DNA of 64,000 nt from Prorocentrum cordatum (lineage: Eukaryota > Sar > Dinophyceae > Prorocentrales > Prorocentraceae), in assembly GCA_963575745.1 (NCBI GenBank), contig CAUYUJ010020565.1, positions 1 through 64,000 on the forward strand, written 5' to 3'. Shown piece after piece: positions 54,120-64,000 of this stretch. The notes beneath the pieces were generated by a model, which had not been told where the DNA came from, ran no database searches, and saw only the letters and a list, made by a program, of their open reading frames with translations. The translations under genes and the position numbers were made by a program. Positions within the stretch are counted from its first letter, which is position 1. Each line of letters starts with the position of its first letter.

Positions 54120-54310
54120 ATGCTTGCTCTGGCTTGGATGCAATTGATCGCTGGTTCTCGCTTGCTTGCTCTTGCTTGCTTGCTTGCTCTTGCTTGCTTG
54201 CTCTTGTTTGCCTTTGCTTGCTTGCACTTGATCGCTGGCTCTTGATTGCTTGTTATTGCTTGTTTGCGTTTGCTTGCTTCCGCTTGTTTGCTTGCGTTTG
54301 ATGATGTTGC
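54120..54310. repeat. GCTTGCTCTTGCTT minisatellite
   Basis: TTGCTTGC/TCTTGCTTGC units, drifting to TTTGCTTGCTTCCG. Confidence 0.9.
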
Positions 54311-55215
54311 TCCTCCCGTCCTCCTCCCGTCCTGCTCCCGTCCTCCTTTCTCCGCGCGAACGCGCCAGGACTGGACCCGCCAGTGACCCCCCAGATGCCG
54401 ACGTCGCGATTATCTCACAGCGTGGACCTCCAGAGGTCCGAACGCCTTCCACGGGACAGGCTTTTCGCCACGAGCCGTTATCATTGACGGTCGTGTGGCC
54501 GGCTGGAAATCCGAGGAGGCCGAAAAAATCGAATCAGAATCAGGGCGAAACTTGTTCCCACGACGTCGGAGATCTGGCCAGGTGACTGGCTAACCGCAAA
54601 CCCCGGATAAGCATCCCACCCACCCTTTCGCCTTGTATATCTCTATCCACGGGATTGATGTGATTAAATTTTTCCTCTGATGAAGCAAGTCGCAGGCCCT
54701 CAAAGTGGGTATCCGGGCAAGTCCACGGAGTCACCACCAGGAACAAGAGATTAGCCGCGTCTTGTCGAGTCAAAATGGCACAAGGAAGGAAAAGCAAGGA
54801 CGAACGCAATGCAAAAAGTTTGCAGGCTGTCGGCGCCGCAACCATTCAGAGGCGGAGCATACTGGAACCTCGCGAGCCTCGGAGGAGCGATGACTTGATT
54901 GACTGAGCTCCCGATACACATGACAGTACAAAAGGCAGTGGGATCGAAACAGAAGGCGGGGAGGCCGAACTTTATTGTTCCCTCCAACGTTCCTCTCGTA
55001 GCTCTGATTGTCAGGATGTCTCAGGCGAAACGCGATCCAGGCATCCTAACATCGATATCTCCTGGGAAAAATATTATCCCGCCTGGGCCCCGAACTGTAA
55101 CACCCCCAGGGAATTATTCTCACGAGCACACTGACACTCAGCTTGTAAGCGCAGGTGCCTGGCCGAGGCAGAGAGGAAAAGAGAGACAGAGAACAACAAC
55201 AAAACATAACATTTA
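54310..55215. other. No recognised gene
   Basis: Moderate GC. Longest frames are about 124 codons (54899-55273) without recognisable character. A 34-bp AT run at 55217-55243 closes it. Confidence 0.4.
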
Positions 55216-55216
55216 C

Positions 55217-55248
<32 letters not shown>

Positions 55249-55359
55249 GTGTATGTATATAAATTCACTGTAAAAAGAGCAAAGGATGGACTGGAGAAGA
55301 AGAGGAGACAAGGTACTCTTTAGTGGAAGGGAGGGGAGATGGTGGAATAGTTGTGCAAA

Positions 55360-56095
55360 ATGATGCGCTGACCGGCTGACCGGCAGCCAGGTTGACCAAC
55401 TGGCCAGCTGACATGCTGACCAGCTGACCGGCTGACTGGTTGACCGGCTGACCGGTTGACTGGCTGAGCGGCTGACTGGTTGACCAGCTGACCAGGTGAC
55501 AGGCTGACAAGATGACCAGCTAACCAACTGACTGGCTGACCGTCTGACCAGCTGACCAGCTAACCGGCTGACCGGCTGACCAGTGGACCGGCTAAACAAT
55601 TGACCGGCTGACCGGCTGGCCGCCTGACCAACTGCTAGCTGACCGGCTGACCGGCTGACCGGCTGCCTTGACCAGCTGACCAGCTGCTGGGTTGGCCACC
55701 TTGCAAGCTGACGGGCTGACCAGCTGACCAAATGATAACCGGCTAACTGGTTGACTGGCTGACCAGTTGCCCAGCTGACCGGCGGCTGAGCTGGCAAGCT
55801 GACCAGCTGACCAATTGACTGGCTGACTGGCTGACTGGCTGCCCAATGGACCCGCTGACCTGTTTACTGGCTGACTGGCTGACCGGCTGACCAGTATTGC
55901 TAGCTGACCAACGGCTGACCTGCTGACTGGCTGACCGGCAGACAGGCTGACCGGCTGACCCGTTGACCAGCTGACTGGTTGACCTGCTGACCAGCTGCCC
56001 AGTTGATCCGCTGACTGGTTGACCGGCAGACTGGCTGACCAACTGACAAACTGACTGGCTGACCGGCTGACCGGTAGAGTGGCTGACCAACTGAT
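55360..56095. repeat. GCTGACCGG 9-bp minisatellite, block 1
   Basis: Roughly 80 units of 9 bp (GCTGACCGG, GCTGACCAG, GTTGACTGG). Ser/Gln/Val-rich frames on the minus strand result from the 9-bp period. Confidence 0.95.
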
Positions 56096-56620
56096 CCTCC
56101 CTTTCCTGTACCTCATCATCCTGATCCTTCTCGTCCTGATCCTCCTCCTCCTCCTCCTCCTCCTCCTCCTCCTCCTCCTCCTCTTCCTCCTCCTCCTTCC
56201 CCTCTTGATCCTGATCCTGATCCTACGTACTCCTCCTGGTCCTCCTCCTCTTCCTTCTGCTCCTCCTCAACATGTAAATCCTCATCCCATCCTGATGCTT
56301 ATCACCCTGATCCTCTTCCAGATCACCCCCATCGAGATACTCCTCCTCCTCCTCCTCTCCCTGAGATTGATCCTGGTGGTGGTTCCCCTCCTGATCCACC
56401 CTCACGAGGCTCCTCATCCCGATCCTCCTCGTACTGATCCATCGTTCTCATCCTCAGCCTCCTGCTCCTCATCGTCCTGATCCTCATCATCCTGAGTATC
56501 GTCCTCTACCTGATCCTCCTCCTCCTCCTCCTCCAACTTCTCCTCGGTCTCCTCCTCTTCCTCCTCCTCCTCCTCCTCCTCCTCCTCCTCCTCCTCCTCC
56601 TCCTCCTCCTCCTCCTCACG
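56095..56620. repeat. CTC-rich array
   Basis: CTC triplets with CCTGATCCT interruptions. Confidence 0.9.
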
Positions 56621-56809
56621 GCCGTCATCTTGCTGACCTCGTGGTCTTCATTCTCCTGGTCCTCGCCCTCAAAGCCTTCCTCCTTCTCTGCCTCCCCCCC
56701 CTCCCCCTCATCCATCATACTGTCCTCACCTGCCTTTTCTGATCCTCCTCCTGCTGGACTGGTGAGCCAGTGGACCGGTGGACGAGTAGACTGGTGAACA
56801 GGGACCCAT

Positions 56810-56812
56810 CAG

Positions 56813-56880
<68 letters not shown>

Positions 56881-57035
56881 GCATCAGCATCAGCATCAGC
56901 ATCAGCATCACCACCACCATCATCATCATCAGCATCATCATCACCATCACCAGCACCAGCACCAGCACCATCATCAGCATCATCATGATCGTCGTCCTCC
57001 TCATCATCATCACCACCACCACCGTCATCATCATC

Positions 57036-57113
<78 letters not shown>

Positions 57114-57372
57114 GTCATCGTCATCGTCATCATCATCATCATCATCAGCAGCAGCATCATCATATTCATCGTCAGCATCGTCATCATCGTCATCATCAGC
57201 AACGACACCTGTTCAAAAAACGCAGTCACAACAGCATCGACATCAGAAGCATCAGCAACATCCTCATCATCATTATCATCATCATCATCATCACCACCTC
57301 CAGCATTATCCTCGTCCTCATCCTCATCCTCATACTCATTACCACCACCATCATCACCACCACCACTTCCAC

Positions 57373-57407
<35 letters not shown>

Positions 57408-57511
57408 CCATCAGCATCAGCGTCATCATCACCATCAGCATCATCATCACCATCACCAACACCATCATCATCATCATCATCATCATCAGCAGCACCACCA
57501 CCACCATCGTG

Positions 57512-57554
<43 letters not shown>

Positions 57555-57678
57555 CCTCATCGTCATCATCAGCAGCAACATCATCATCACCATCATCATC
57601 ACCACCACCACTTCCACCATCGTAATCATCGTAATCATCAGCACCATCAGAATTAGACTTCATCACCAGCACCATCAC

Positions 57679-57737
<59 letters not shown>

Positions 57738-57870
57738 GTATCATCACCATGATCATCATCATCATCATCATCACCACCACCATCATCCTCGTCCTCACCC
57801 TCATCCACATGCTCATTACCATCATCATGATCATCACCACCGCCATCATCATCACCATCATCACTTCCAC

Positions 57871-57946
<76 letters not shown>

Positions 57947-57999
57947 GTCATTATCATCATCATCATCATCATCATCATCCTCATTATCAGCATCAGCAG

Positions 58000-58041
<42 letters not shown>

Positions 58042-58088
58042 TATCATCATCATCATTTTCATCATCATCATCAGCATCATCATCGTGA
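56810..58088. repeat. Longest ATC microsatellite (about 1.28 kb)
   Basis: ATC/CAT triplets with CAC, CAG and CGT interruptions; long pure patches at 57050-57110, 57880-57945 and 58003-58040. Confidence 0.95.
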
Positions 58089-58575
58089 CGGGGTGACTGG
58101 GTGACTTGGTGACCGAATGACCCGCTGACTGGGTGACCGGATGACCAAACGACTGGCTGACAGACCGACCGCCGACCGGTTTACCGGGTCACCCGGCGAT
58201 CGGATGACAGGCTGAGCGGGTGACTGGCTGACCAGCTGACCCGTTCACCGACTGACTGGAGGACCGGCTGACCGGCTGACCGCCTGAGCGACTGACCAGC
58301 TGACCGGTTGACCGGCTGACCAATTGACTGGCTGACCAGCTGACCGGCTGACTGGCTGACCAGCTGACCGGCTCACTGGCTGTCTGGCTGACCAGCTGAC
58401 CGGCCGGCTGACCGGCTAACTGGTTGACTAGCTAACCGTTGACCAGCTGACTGGTTGACCGGCTGAAAGGTTGACCGGCTGACCGGTTGACCGGCTGACC
58501 GGTTGACCGGCTGACCGGCTGACCGGCTGTTCGGTTGACCAGCTGACCAGCTGACCGGGCGACCGGCGCAAGTAT
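58088..58575. repeat. GCTGACCGG 9-bp minisatellite, block 2
   Basis: Same unit and orientation as 55360-56095, on the far side of the CTC/ATC arrays. Confidence 0.95.
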
Positions 58576-58654
58576 TCCACCATTCAGGCCTGGGCGAAGG
58601 ACCCAAACATACAGTATGATTGCGAGTAACGAAAATGTGAGTCTCGTCATGGGG

Positions 58655-59520
58655 CAACGTGTAAGGGATGTGCCGGGATGGGCGCGGTGGGCGCATGCGA
58701 ACGCAGCCAGCCTTCGGTGGAATTTCCGATTGGGCCACGAACGGTGTGAGGAATATGCCGCAAAAGGTAGGGCAGACGCATGCGAACACTGCCACTGGGG
58801 CCTTCGGTGGAGCTCTCTATGGAGCCACGAAACGTGTGACGGATGTACCGAAACGGGCGGGGCGGACGCATGCAAACATCGCCACTCGGGTGTTCGGTGG
58901 CGCCCCCTATGGGGCCACGAAACGAGTGAGTATTGAGCCGAAATTGGTGGGGCGGTCGCATGCGAACACCGCCACTCGGTGTTCGGAGGCGCTCCCTGTG
59001 GGACCACGAAACGTGTGAGGTGTGCCGAACCAGGTGCGGTGGGCACGTTCGAACACCGCCACTGGGGCCTTCGGTTGAGCTCCATATGGGGCCACGAAGC
59101 GTGCGAGGGTTGTGCCGAAATGGGCGCGGTGGGCGCATGCGAACGCAGCCTCTGGGGCCTTCGGTGGAGCTCCCTATGGGGCCATGAAGCGTGCGAGGGG
59201 CATGCGGAAATACGAGCGGTGTCGCCATGCGAACCCTCCCACTGGGGCTTTCGGTGGAGCTCCGTTTGGGGCCACGAAACGTGTGAGGGGTGTGCCAACC
59301 GGAGCGCGGTGGCGCCATGCGAACCCCCCGACTGAAACCTTCAGTGGATCTCCTTATGGGCCCACGAAACCTGTGGCAATTGTGTCGACATAGGCGTGCT
59401 GGCGCCATGCGAACCATGCAACTGGGGCCTTCGGCGGAGCCCCCTATGAGGCCACGAAACGTGTGAGGGGTGTGCCGACATGGGTGCGGTGGCGCGATGC
59501 GAACCCTGCCATGCGAACCC
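58655..59520 (-). repeat. 90-bp satellite, array 4 (reverse)
   Basis: Ten copies at about 89-91 bp spacing (for example near 59009, 59101, 59190, 59281, 59370, 59461) with GTGTGAGGGGTGTGCCGAAA, GCGCATGCGAACC and TCGGTGGAGCTCCCTATGGG. Confidence 0.9.
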
Positions 59521-60575
59521 TGCCAGACGAAACCGCTTTGGGCCAAGAACCGCACAAAAACGGCCCAAAAGGCCGCAAATATTGTCCCAAACAGCCCAAG
59601 AGGCCCCAAAAAGGCCCGAAAACGCCCCCAGAGGCCTCCAAGACGGCTCAAGAGGGCCCCCTAGAAGCTCCCAAGAGAGCCCCCAGATGGCGCCAGGTGC
59701 GCTCAGAGGGCCATGGGAGGCCACCACGAGGGCCAAGGAGGGCCCCGAGAAGGGCCGAAGACGGCCCAGGCTCCCAAAAACGGCCCAAGAGGCTCCCGAG
59801 ACGGCCCACGAGCCTCCCCAGAGGACCCCTCAGAGACGGCCCGAAGAGGCAAACCACGCTGATTTTCCATGGGTTTTCCATTGTTTTTGGGTGTTCGCCG
59901 TTTCGGGCCAAGATCAGCCAAAAACAGCTCGGAGGGCCCCCGCGACTGCCGCAAGACTGCCCCAGAGGCCCCAAGAGGGCCCCAAGACGGCCCAAGAGGC
60001 CCCCAGGACGGCCACCGATAACCCCACGAGGGTCCCAAGAGGGCCCCAAGAGGCTCCCAGGAAAGCCCACGAGTGGCACATGAGGCCCCGAAGAGGACCT
60101 CAGACGGCCCCAAAAAGGCTCCGAGCCGACTCAAGCCCTCCAAAACGGCCCCAGAGGCTCCAAAGACGGCCTACGAGCCTCCCAAGAGAACCCCCGAGAG
60201 GCGGCTTGAGGAGGCCGAAAACATTGATTTCCCACTGGTTTCGGTAAGTTTTTGGGATTCTCGCCTTGTCGGGCACAGGACGACCCAGGACGGCCCATGA
60301 GGCCTCCAAGATCGTCCCAGACGGCCCTCAAGACGGCCCAAGAGGGCCCCTGGAGGCTCCCAAGAGAGCCCCAAGTGGGCCCCAAGTGGCTCCCAAGAGG
60401 GCCCCAAGGAAGGCCCCAAGGAAGGCCCCAAGGAAGGCCCCAAGACGGCCAAAGCCCCTTTAAGGCACCCCAAGACGGCCCAAAAGAGCCCCAGGACGGC
60501 CCAAGAGGACCCCAAGAGGACCCAACATTGCCCCAGCAAGACCCCCAAGAAGGCCCGGAGACGCCAAGCTCAAAA
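59520..60575 (+). repeat. CCAAGAGGCCCC minisatellite, third block
   Basis: Continuous with the satellite. AT-rich heads at about 59860 and 60220 are 360 bp apart, matching the 355-bp spacing at 8.8 kb. Confidence 0.85.
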
Positions 60576-61015
60576 CACCAGGGCTCACAAGAGCGAGCGG
60601 TGACGTAAACAATTTTTGGCACCAGGGCTCCCAAGAGCGAGCGGTGACGTAAAAAGTTCTGAACTCTAAGGCTCCTAAGAGCCAAGAGTCACGCGACAAG
60701 CTCTTAACACCAAGGCTCCCAAGAGCGAACGGTGACGTAAGAAGAAGCTCTGAACAAAGTCTTCCAAGAGCGAGCGGTGACGTAAAAAGCTCTGATTACG
60801 AGGGCTCCCAAGAGCGATCGGTAACGTGAAAAAGCTCGTCACTCCAAGGCCCCAAAGAGCGAATGGTGACGTAAAAAGCTCTGAACACCAAGGGTCCCAA
60901 GAGAGAGTCCACAGTGACGTGACAACCTCCTAACGCTGAGGCTCCCAAGAGCGAGCGGTAACGCGAAAAAGCTCTGAACACCAAAGCTCCCAAGAGCGAA
61001 CGGTGCCATCAGCCA
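60575..61015 (+). repeat. 45-60 bp GCTCCCAAGAGCGAGCGGTGACG repeat
   Basis: Nine copies of CTCCCAAGAGCGAGCGGTGA followed by CGTAAAAAGCTCTGAACACC. Confidence 0.9.
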
Positions 61016-61039
61016 TCTCGGGCACGCTTCTGCACCGCT

Positions 61040-63535
61040 CTTTCCGTTCCCGTGCTGGCCCAGGTGACGGAAAGAGCGAGGTACGAGCGATGACGTTCTG
61101 GTGGGGCGAAGCCCTCCAGGGAGGGGTCCAGGGGAGGGGCGTAGGGTTGGGAACTGCGGGTTGCACGCCCCCGCCCCCCCCCAAGACGGCCCCAGATGCG
61201 CCCAAGACGGCCCCCAAAAAAACCCAAGAGCGTTGACGCTCTGGCGGGGCGAGGCCCTCTAGGGAGGGGTGCCGGGGGAGGGGCGAAGAGCGGGGACGCG
61301 GGCGACGGAGAGGGCGAAATGCGAGCGATGGCGCTCTGGTGGGGCGAAGCCCTGTAGAGAGGGGTCCCGGGGAGGGGGGAGGCGCGCGAACATACAGTCA
61401 GCCAGCATAGCAAGGATGCGCGACAAGGATGCCAGGGCCTTGGACGCCCATGTCGAAGCTTTTCGAGCAGGGCGCGGCCGGCGAAAGCGGCGAAGGATGG
61501 ACCGAGGAGGCAAGGATGCAAGGGTACCCAGGGGAAGGTTGCCCATCCTTACTAGTCGGGTTGACTGTATGTGACGGAAAGAGCGAGGTACGAGTGATGA
61601 CGTTCTCTTGGGGCGAAGCCCTCTAGGGAGGGGTCCAGGGGAGGGGCGAAGGGTGGGGAACTTCGGGCAACACGCCCCCCCCAAGACGGCCCCAGAAGCG
61701 CCTCAGCCGGCCTCAGATACTCCCAAGTCGGCCCAAGAAACCCCCAGGAGGAGTCCGGGCTCCAGACGGCCCAAAAGCGCTCGAAGAGAGCCCAAGACTG
61801 CCCAAGAGCGTTCCAAGATGGCCTCAGATGGCCTCCAGACGGCCCAAGAGAGCCTCAAGACGGCTCCAGAGGCCCTCAAGAGGGCCCCTGAGAAGGCCAC
61901 AGGAGGCCCAAAAACATCAATGTTCCATAGGTTTTTGAAGGTTCCTCGGGTTCTCGCCTTTTCGGACCCAGAACGGCCCAAGACGGCCCAAGAGGCCGCA
62001 AAGATCGTCCCAGGACGGCCCCCGAGGCCCAAAAATGGGGCCGAAAACAAGTCATGGGGCTCCAAAACGGTCCAAGAGGGCCCCAAAACGGCCCAAGAGG
62101 GCCCCAAGACAGCCCCAAGAGAGCCCCAAGAGGACCCCAAGAGGCTCCCGAGAGGGCCCCAAGAGACCCCCAAGAAAGCCCCAAGACGGCCAAAGGCCTC
62201 CAAGACGCCTCAAGACGGCCCAAAAGGGCCCCAAGACGGCCCAAGAGGGCCCCAAGACGGTCCAAAAGGGCCCCAAAGGGCCCCAAAATGGCCCAGAGAC
62301 GCCAAAGAAAAGAGCGATCGGTATAAAAAAGCGCTGAACACCAAGGCTCCCAAAAGCGAGCGGTGCCATGAGCCATCTCGGGCACGTTTCTGCAGCGCTC
62401 TTTCCGTTCCCGTGCCAGCCCAGGTGAAAGAAAGAGCAAGGTACGAGTGATGACGTTCTGGTGGGGCGAAGCCCTCTAGGGAGGGGTCCAGGGGAGGGGC
62501 GTAGGGTGGGGAACTACAGGTTATACGCCCCCCCCCCCAAGACGGCCCCAGATGCGCCCAAGACGGCCCAAGAAACCCCCAAGAAGAGTCCAAGAGGGCT
62601 CCAAGACGGCGGCCCAAGAGCGCTCGAAGAGAACCCAAGACCGCTCAAGAGCGTTCCAAGATGGCCTCAAATGGCATCCAGACGGCCCAACAAAGCCTCA
62701 AGACGGCTCCAGAGGCCCTCAAGAGGGCCCCCGAGAAGGCCACAGGAGGCCCAAAAACATCAATGTTCCTTAGGTTCTTGAAGGTTCCTCGGGTTCTCGC
62801 CTTTCCGGACCCAGAACGGCCCAAGGCGGCCCAAGAGGCCGCCAGAATCGTCCCAGGACGGCCCGAGATGCACCAAAAGGGGGCCGAAAACGGTCCAAGA
62901 GGGCCCCCAGACCCCAAGAGGGCTCCAACAGGCTCCCAAGAGGGCCCCAAGAGGCCCCCAAGAAAGCCCCAAGACGGCCGAAGGCCTCCAAGACGCCCCA
63001 AGATGGCCCAAAAGGGCCCCAAGACAGCCCAAGAGGGCCCCAAGACGGTCCGAAAGGGCCCCGAAATGGCCACCAAGACGGCCCAGAGACGCCAAAGAAA
63101 AGAGCGATCGGTATAAAAAGAGCGCTGAACACCAAGGCTCCCAAAAGCGAGCGGTGCCATGAGCCATCTCAGGCACGTTTCTGCAGCGTTCTTTCCGTTC
63201 CCGTGCCGGCCCAGGTGACGGAAAGAGCGAGGTACGAGCGATGACGTTCTGGTGGGGCGAAGCCCTCTAGGGAGGGGTCCAGGGGAGGGGCGTAGGGTAG
63301 GGAACTACGGGTTGCACGCCCCCGCCCCCCCCAAGACGGCCCCAGATGCGCCCAAGACGGCCCATAAAAAATCCAAGAGGAGTCCAAGAGGGCTCCAAGA
63401 CCGCCCAAGAGCGTTCCAAGATGGCCTCAAATGGCCTCCAGACGGCCCAAGAGAGCCTCAAGACGGCTCCAGAGGCCCTCAAGAGGGCCCCCGAGAAGGC
63501 CTCAGGAGGCCAATTACCCTGCGACGGACCCAACC
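61040..63535 (+). repeat. Composite tandem repeat, about 0.8 kb
   Basis: The unit starts with GTGACGGAAAGAGCGAGGTA, then GTGGGGCGAAGCCCTCTAGG and GGGGAGGGGCG, then about 600 bp of CCAAGA minisatellite with a GTTCCTCGGGTTCTCGCCTT head. Starts at 61064, 61571, 62424 and 63215. The two middle units are the most alike. The first is shorter and contains the MITE at 61395. Confidence 0.85.
61395..61567. mobile_element. Tc1/mariner-like MITE, 173 bp
   Basis: Ends CAGTCAGCC and GGTTGACTG are inverted repeats with imperfect complementarity over about 28 bp (AAGGATG is also shared). The element is flanked by TA on both sides (61393-61394 and 61568-61569). TA plus CAGT ends are typical of Tc1/mariner-type elements. 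The interior is non-coding. It interrupts the composite repeat. Confidence 0.75.
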
Positions 63536-63639
63536 CATCGGCACCAAGGGATGATATCAGGTGTGCCGACAAGAATGCAGCAGCAACACTGCAAGAGACG
63601 GTGCACGGCGGATGTCTAGATCGTGCCAAGTGCGCGTGG

Positions 63640-64000
63640 CCGACTCGAAAGTGGCGACAGTTTCGCACCCTGGCCACCCAGCAGCCCTCGAGAGTGGCAA
63701 CAATTTCACACTTTGCAGCCCCGCAGGGGATGACGAGGTCCCGTTTGAGTCTGCGTGGGACCCCACTGTGCTGGCCCCCCCAACAGCCCTCGAAAGTGGC
63801 GACAATTTCACACTTCGCAGCCCCCCAGGGATGGCGAGGTCTCGTTTGGGTCTGCGTGGGACCCCACTGTGCGGGCTCCCCCAGCAGCCCTCGAAAGTGG
63901 CGACAATTTCACACTTCGCAGCCCCCCAGGGATGGCGAGGTACCATTTGGGTCTGCGTGGGGCCTCACTGTGCGGGTTCTCCCAGCGGCCCTCGAAAGTG
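63640..64000 (+). repeat. 101-bp satellite, runs off the window
   Basis: CAGCCCTCGAAAGTGGCGAC occurs at 63682, 63784, 63885 and 63986 (102, 101 and 101 bp apart), with CCCCAGGGATGGCGAGG and GGGTCTGCGTGGGACCCCAC in between. Confidence 0.95.

Noticed and set aside
55265-56119. Ser/Gln/Val-rich minus-strand proteins of 80-190 codons
   Set aside because: Encoded by a 9-bp minisatellite, so the period is exactly three residues; no unique sequence.
58655-59520. CRISPR-like array (regular 90-bp period)
   Set aside because: Units are degenerate over their full length, with no constant repeat alternating with unique spacers, and the genome is eukaryotic.

Overview
The window looks like nuclear DNA of a core dinoflagellate. 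The reasons are the high GC content, very low density of recognisable genes, extreme simple-sequence content, a nuclear-type gene for mitochondrial ATP synthase subunit c, a U2 snRNA-like locus bordered by 13-mers resembling the end of the dinoflagellate spliced leader, and a large non-LTR retroelement of a type I associate with dinoflagellates. The species cannot be named from sequence alone.

Layout. 0-5.9 kb: minus-strand tandem array of an unrecognised Cys-rich protein module (about 1.35-1.55 kb per copy), all copies broken, interrupted by a minus-strand U2 snRNA locus. 5.9-12.3 kb: ATC, GGA and ATGT/ACAT microsatellites, a 90-bp satellite in reverse orientation and a CCAAGAGGCCCC-type minisatellite. 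12.3-17.2 kb: GC-rich DNA with minus-strand coding traces (a 214-codon ORF and a disrupted zinc-binding protein gene). 17.2-22 kb: inverted repeats, an 85-bp tandem repeat, then GGA/ATC/CTC arrays. 22-25.5 kb: a relic of an endonuclease-type retroelement and two MITE-like elements. 25.5-34 kb: minisatellite, the 90-bp satellite in forward orientation, CTC arrays, one possible plus-strand gene and a 31.1-kb palindrome. 34.4-43.3 kb: a nearly complete but frameshifted retrotransposon. 43.8-51.2 kb: a second forward 90-bp satellite array, a GGA array and a 1.78-kb higher-order repeat. 51.3-54 kb: the intact ATP synthase c gene and a degraded minus-strand coiled-coil gene. 54-64 kb: 9-bp GCTGACCGG minisatellites around 2 kb of CTC/ATC arrays, a reverse 90-bp satellite, further minisatellites, a roughly 0.8-kb composite repeat holding a Tc1/mariner-like MITE relative, and a 101-bp satellite that runs off the end.

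Only one protein gene (ATP synthase subunit c) looks intact. Almost every other coding trace carries single-base frameshifts or stops. They may be genuine pseudogenes, or partly long-read indel errors; sequence alone cannot separate the two, and this affects every 'pseudogene' call here. The genes do not form an operon or pathway. The dominant theme is tandem and dispersed repeat biology around one retroelement and one conserved respiratory-chain gene.
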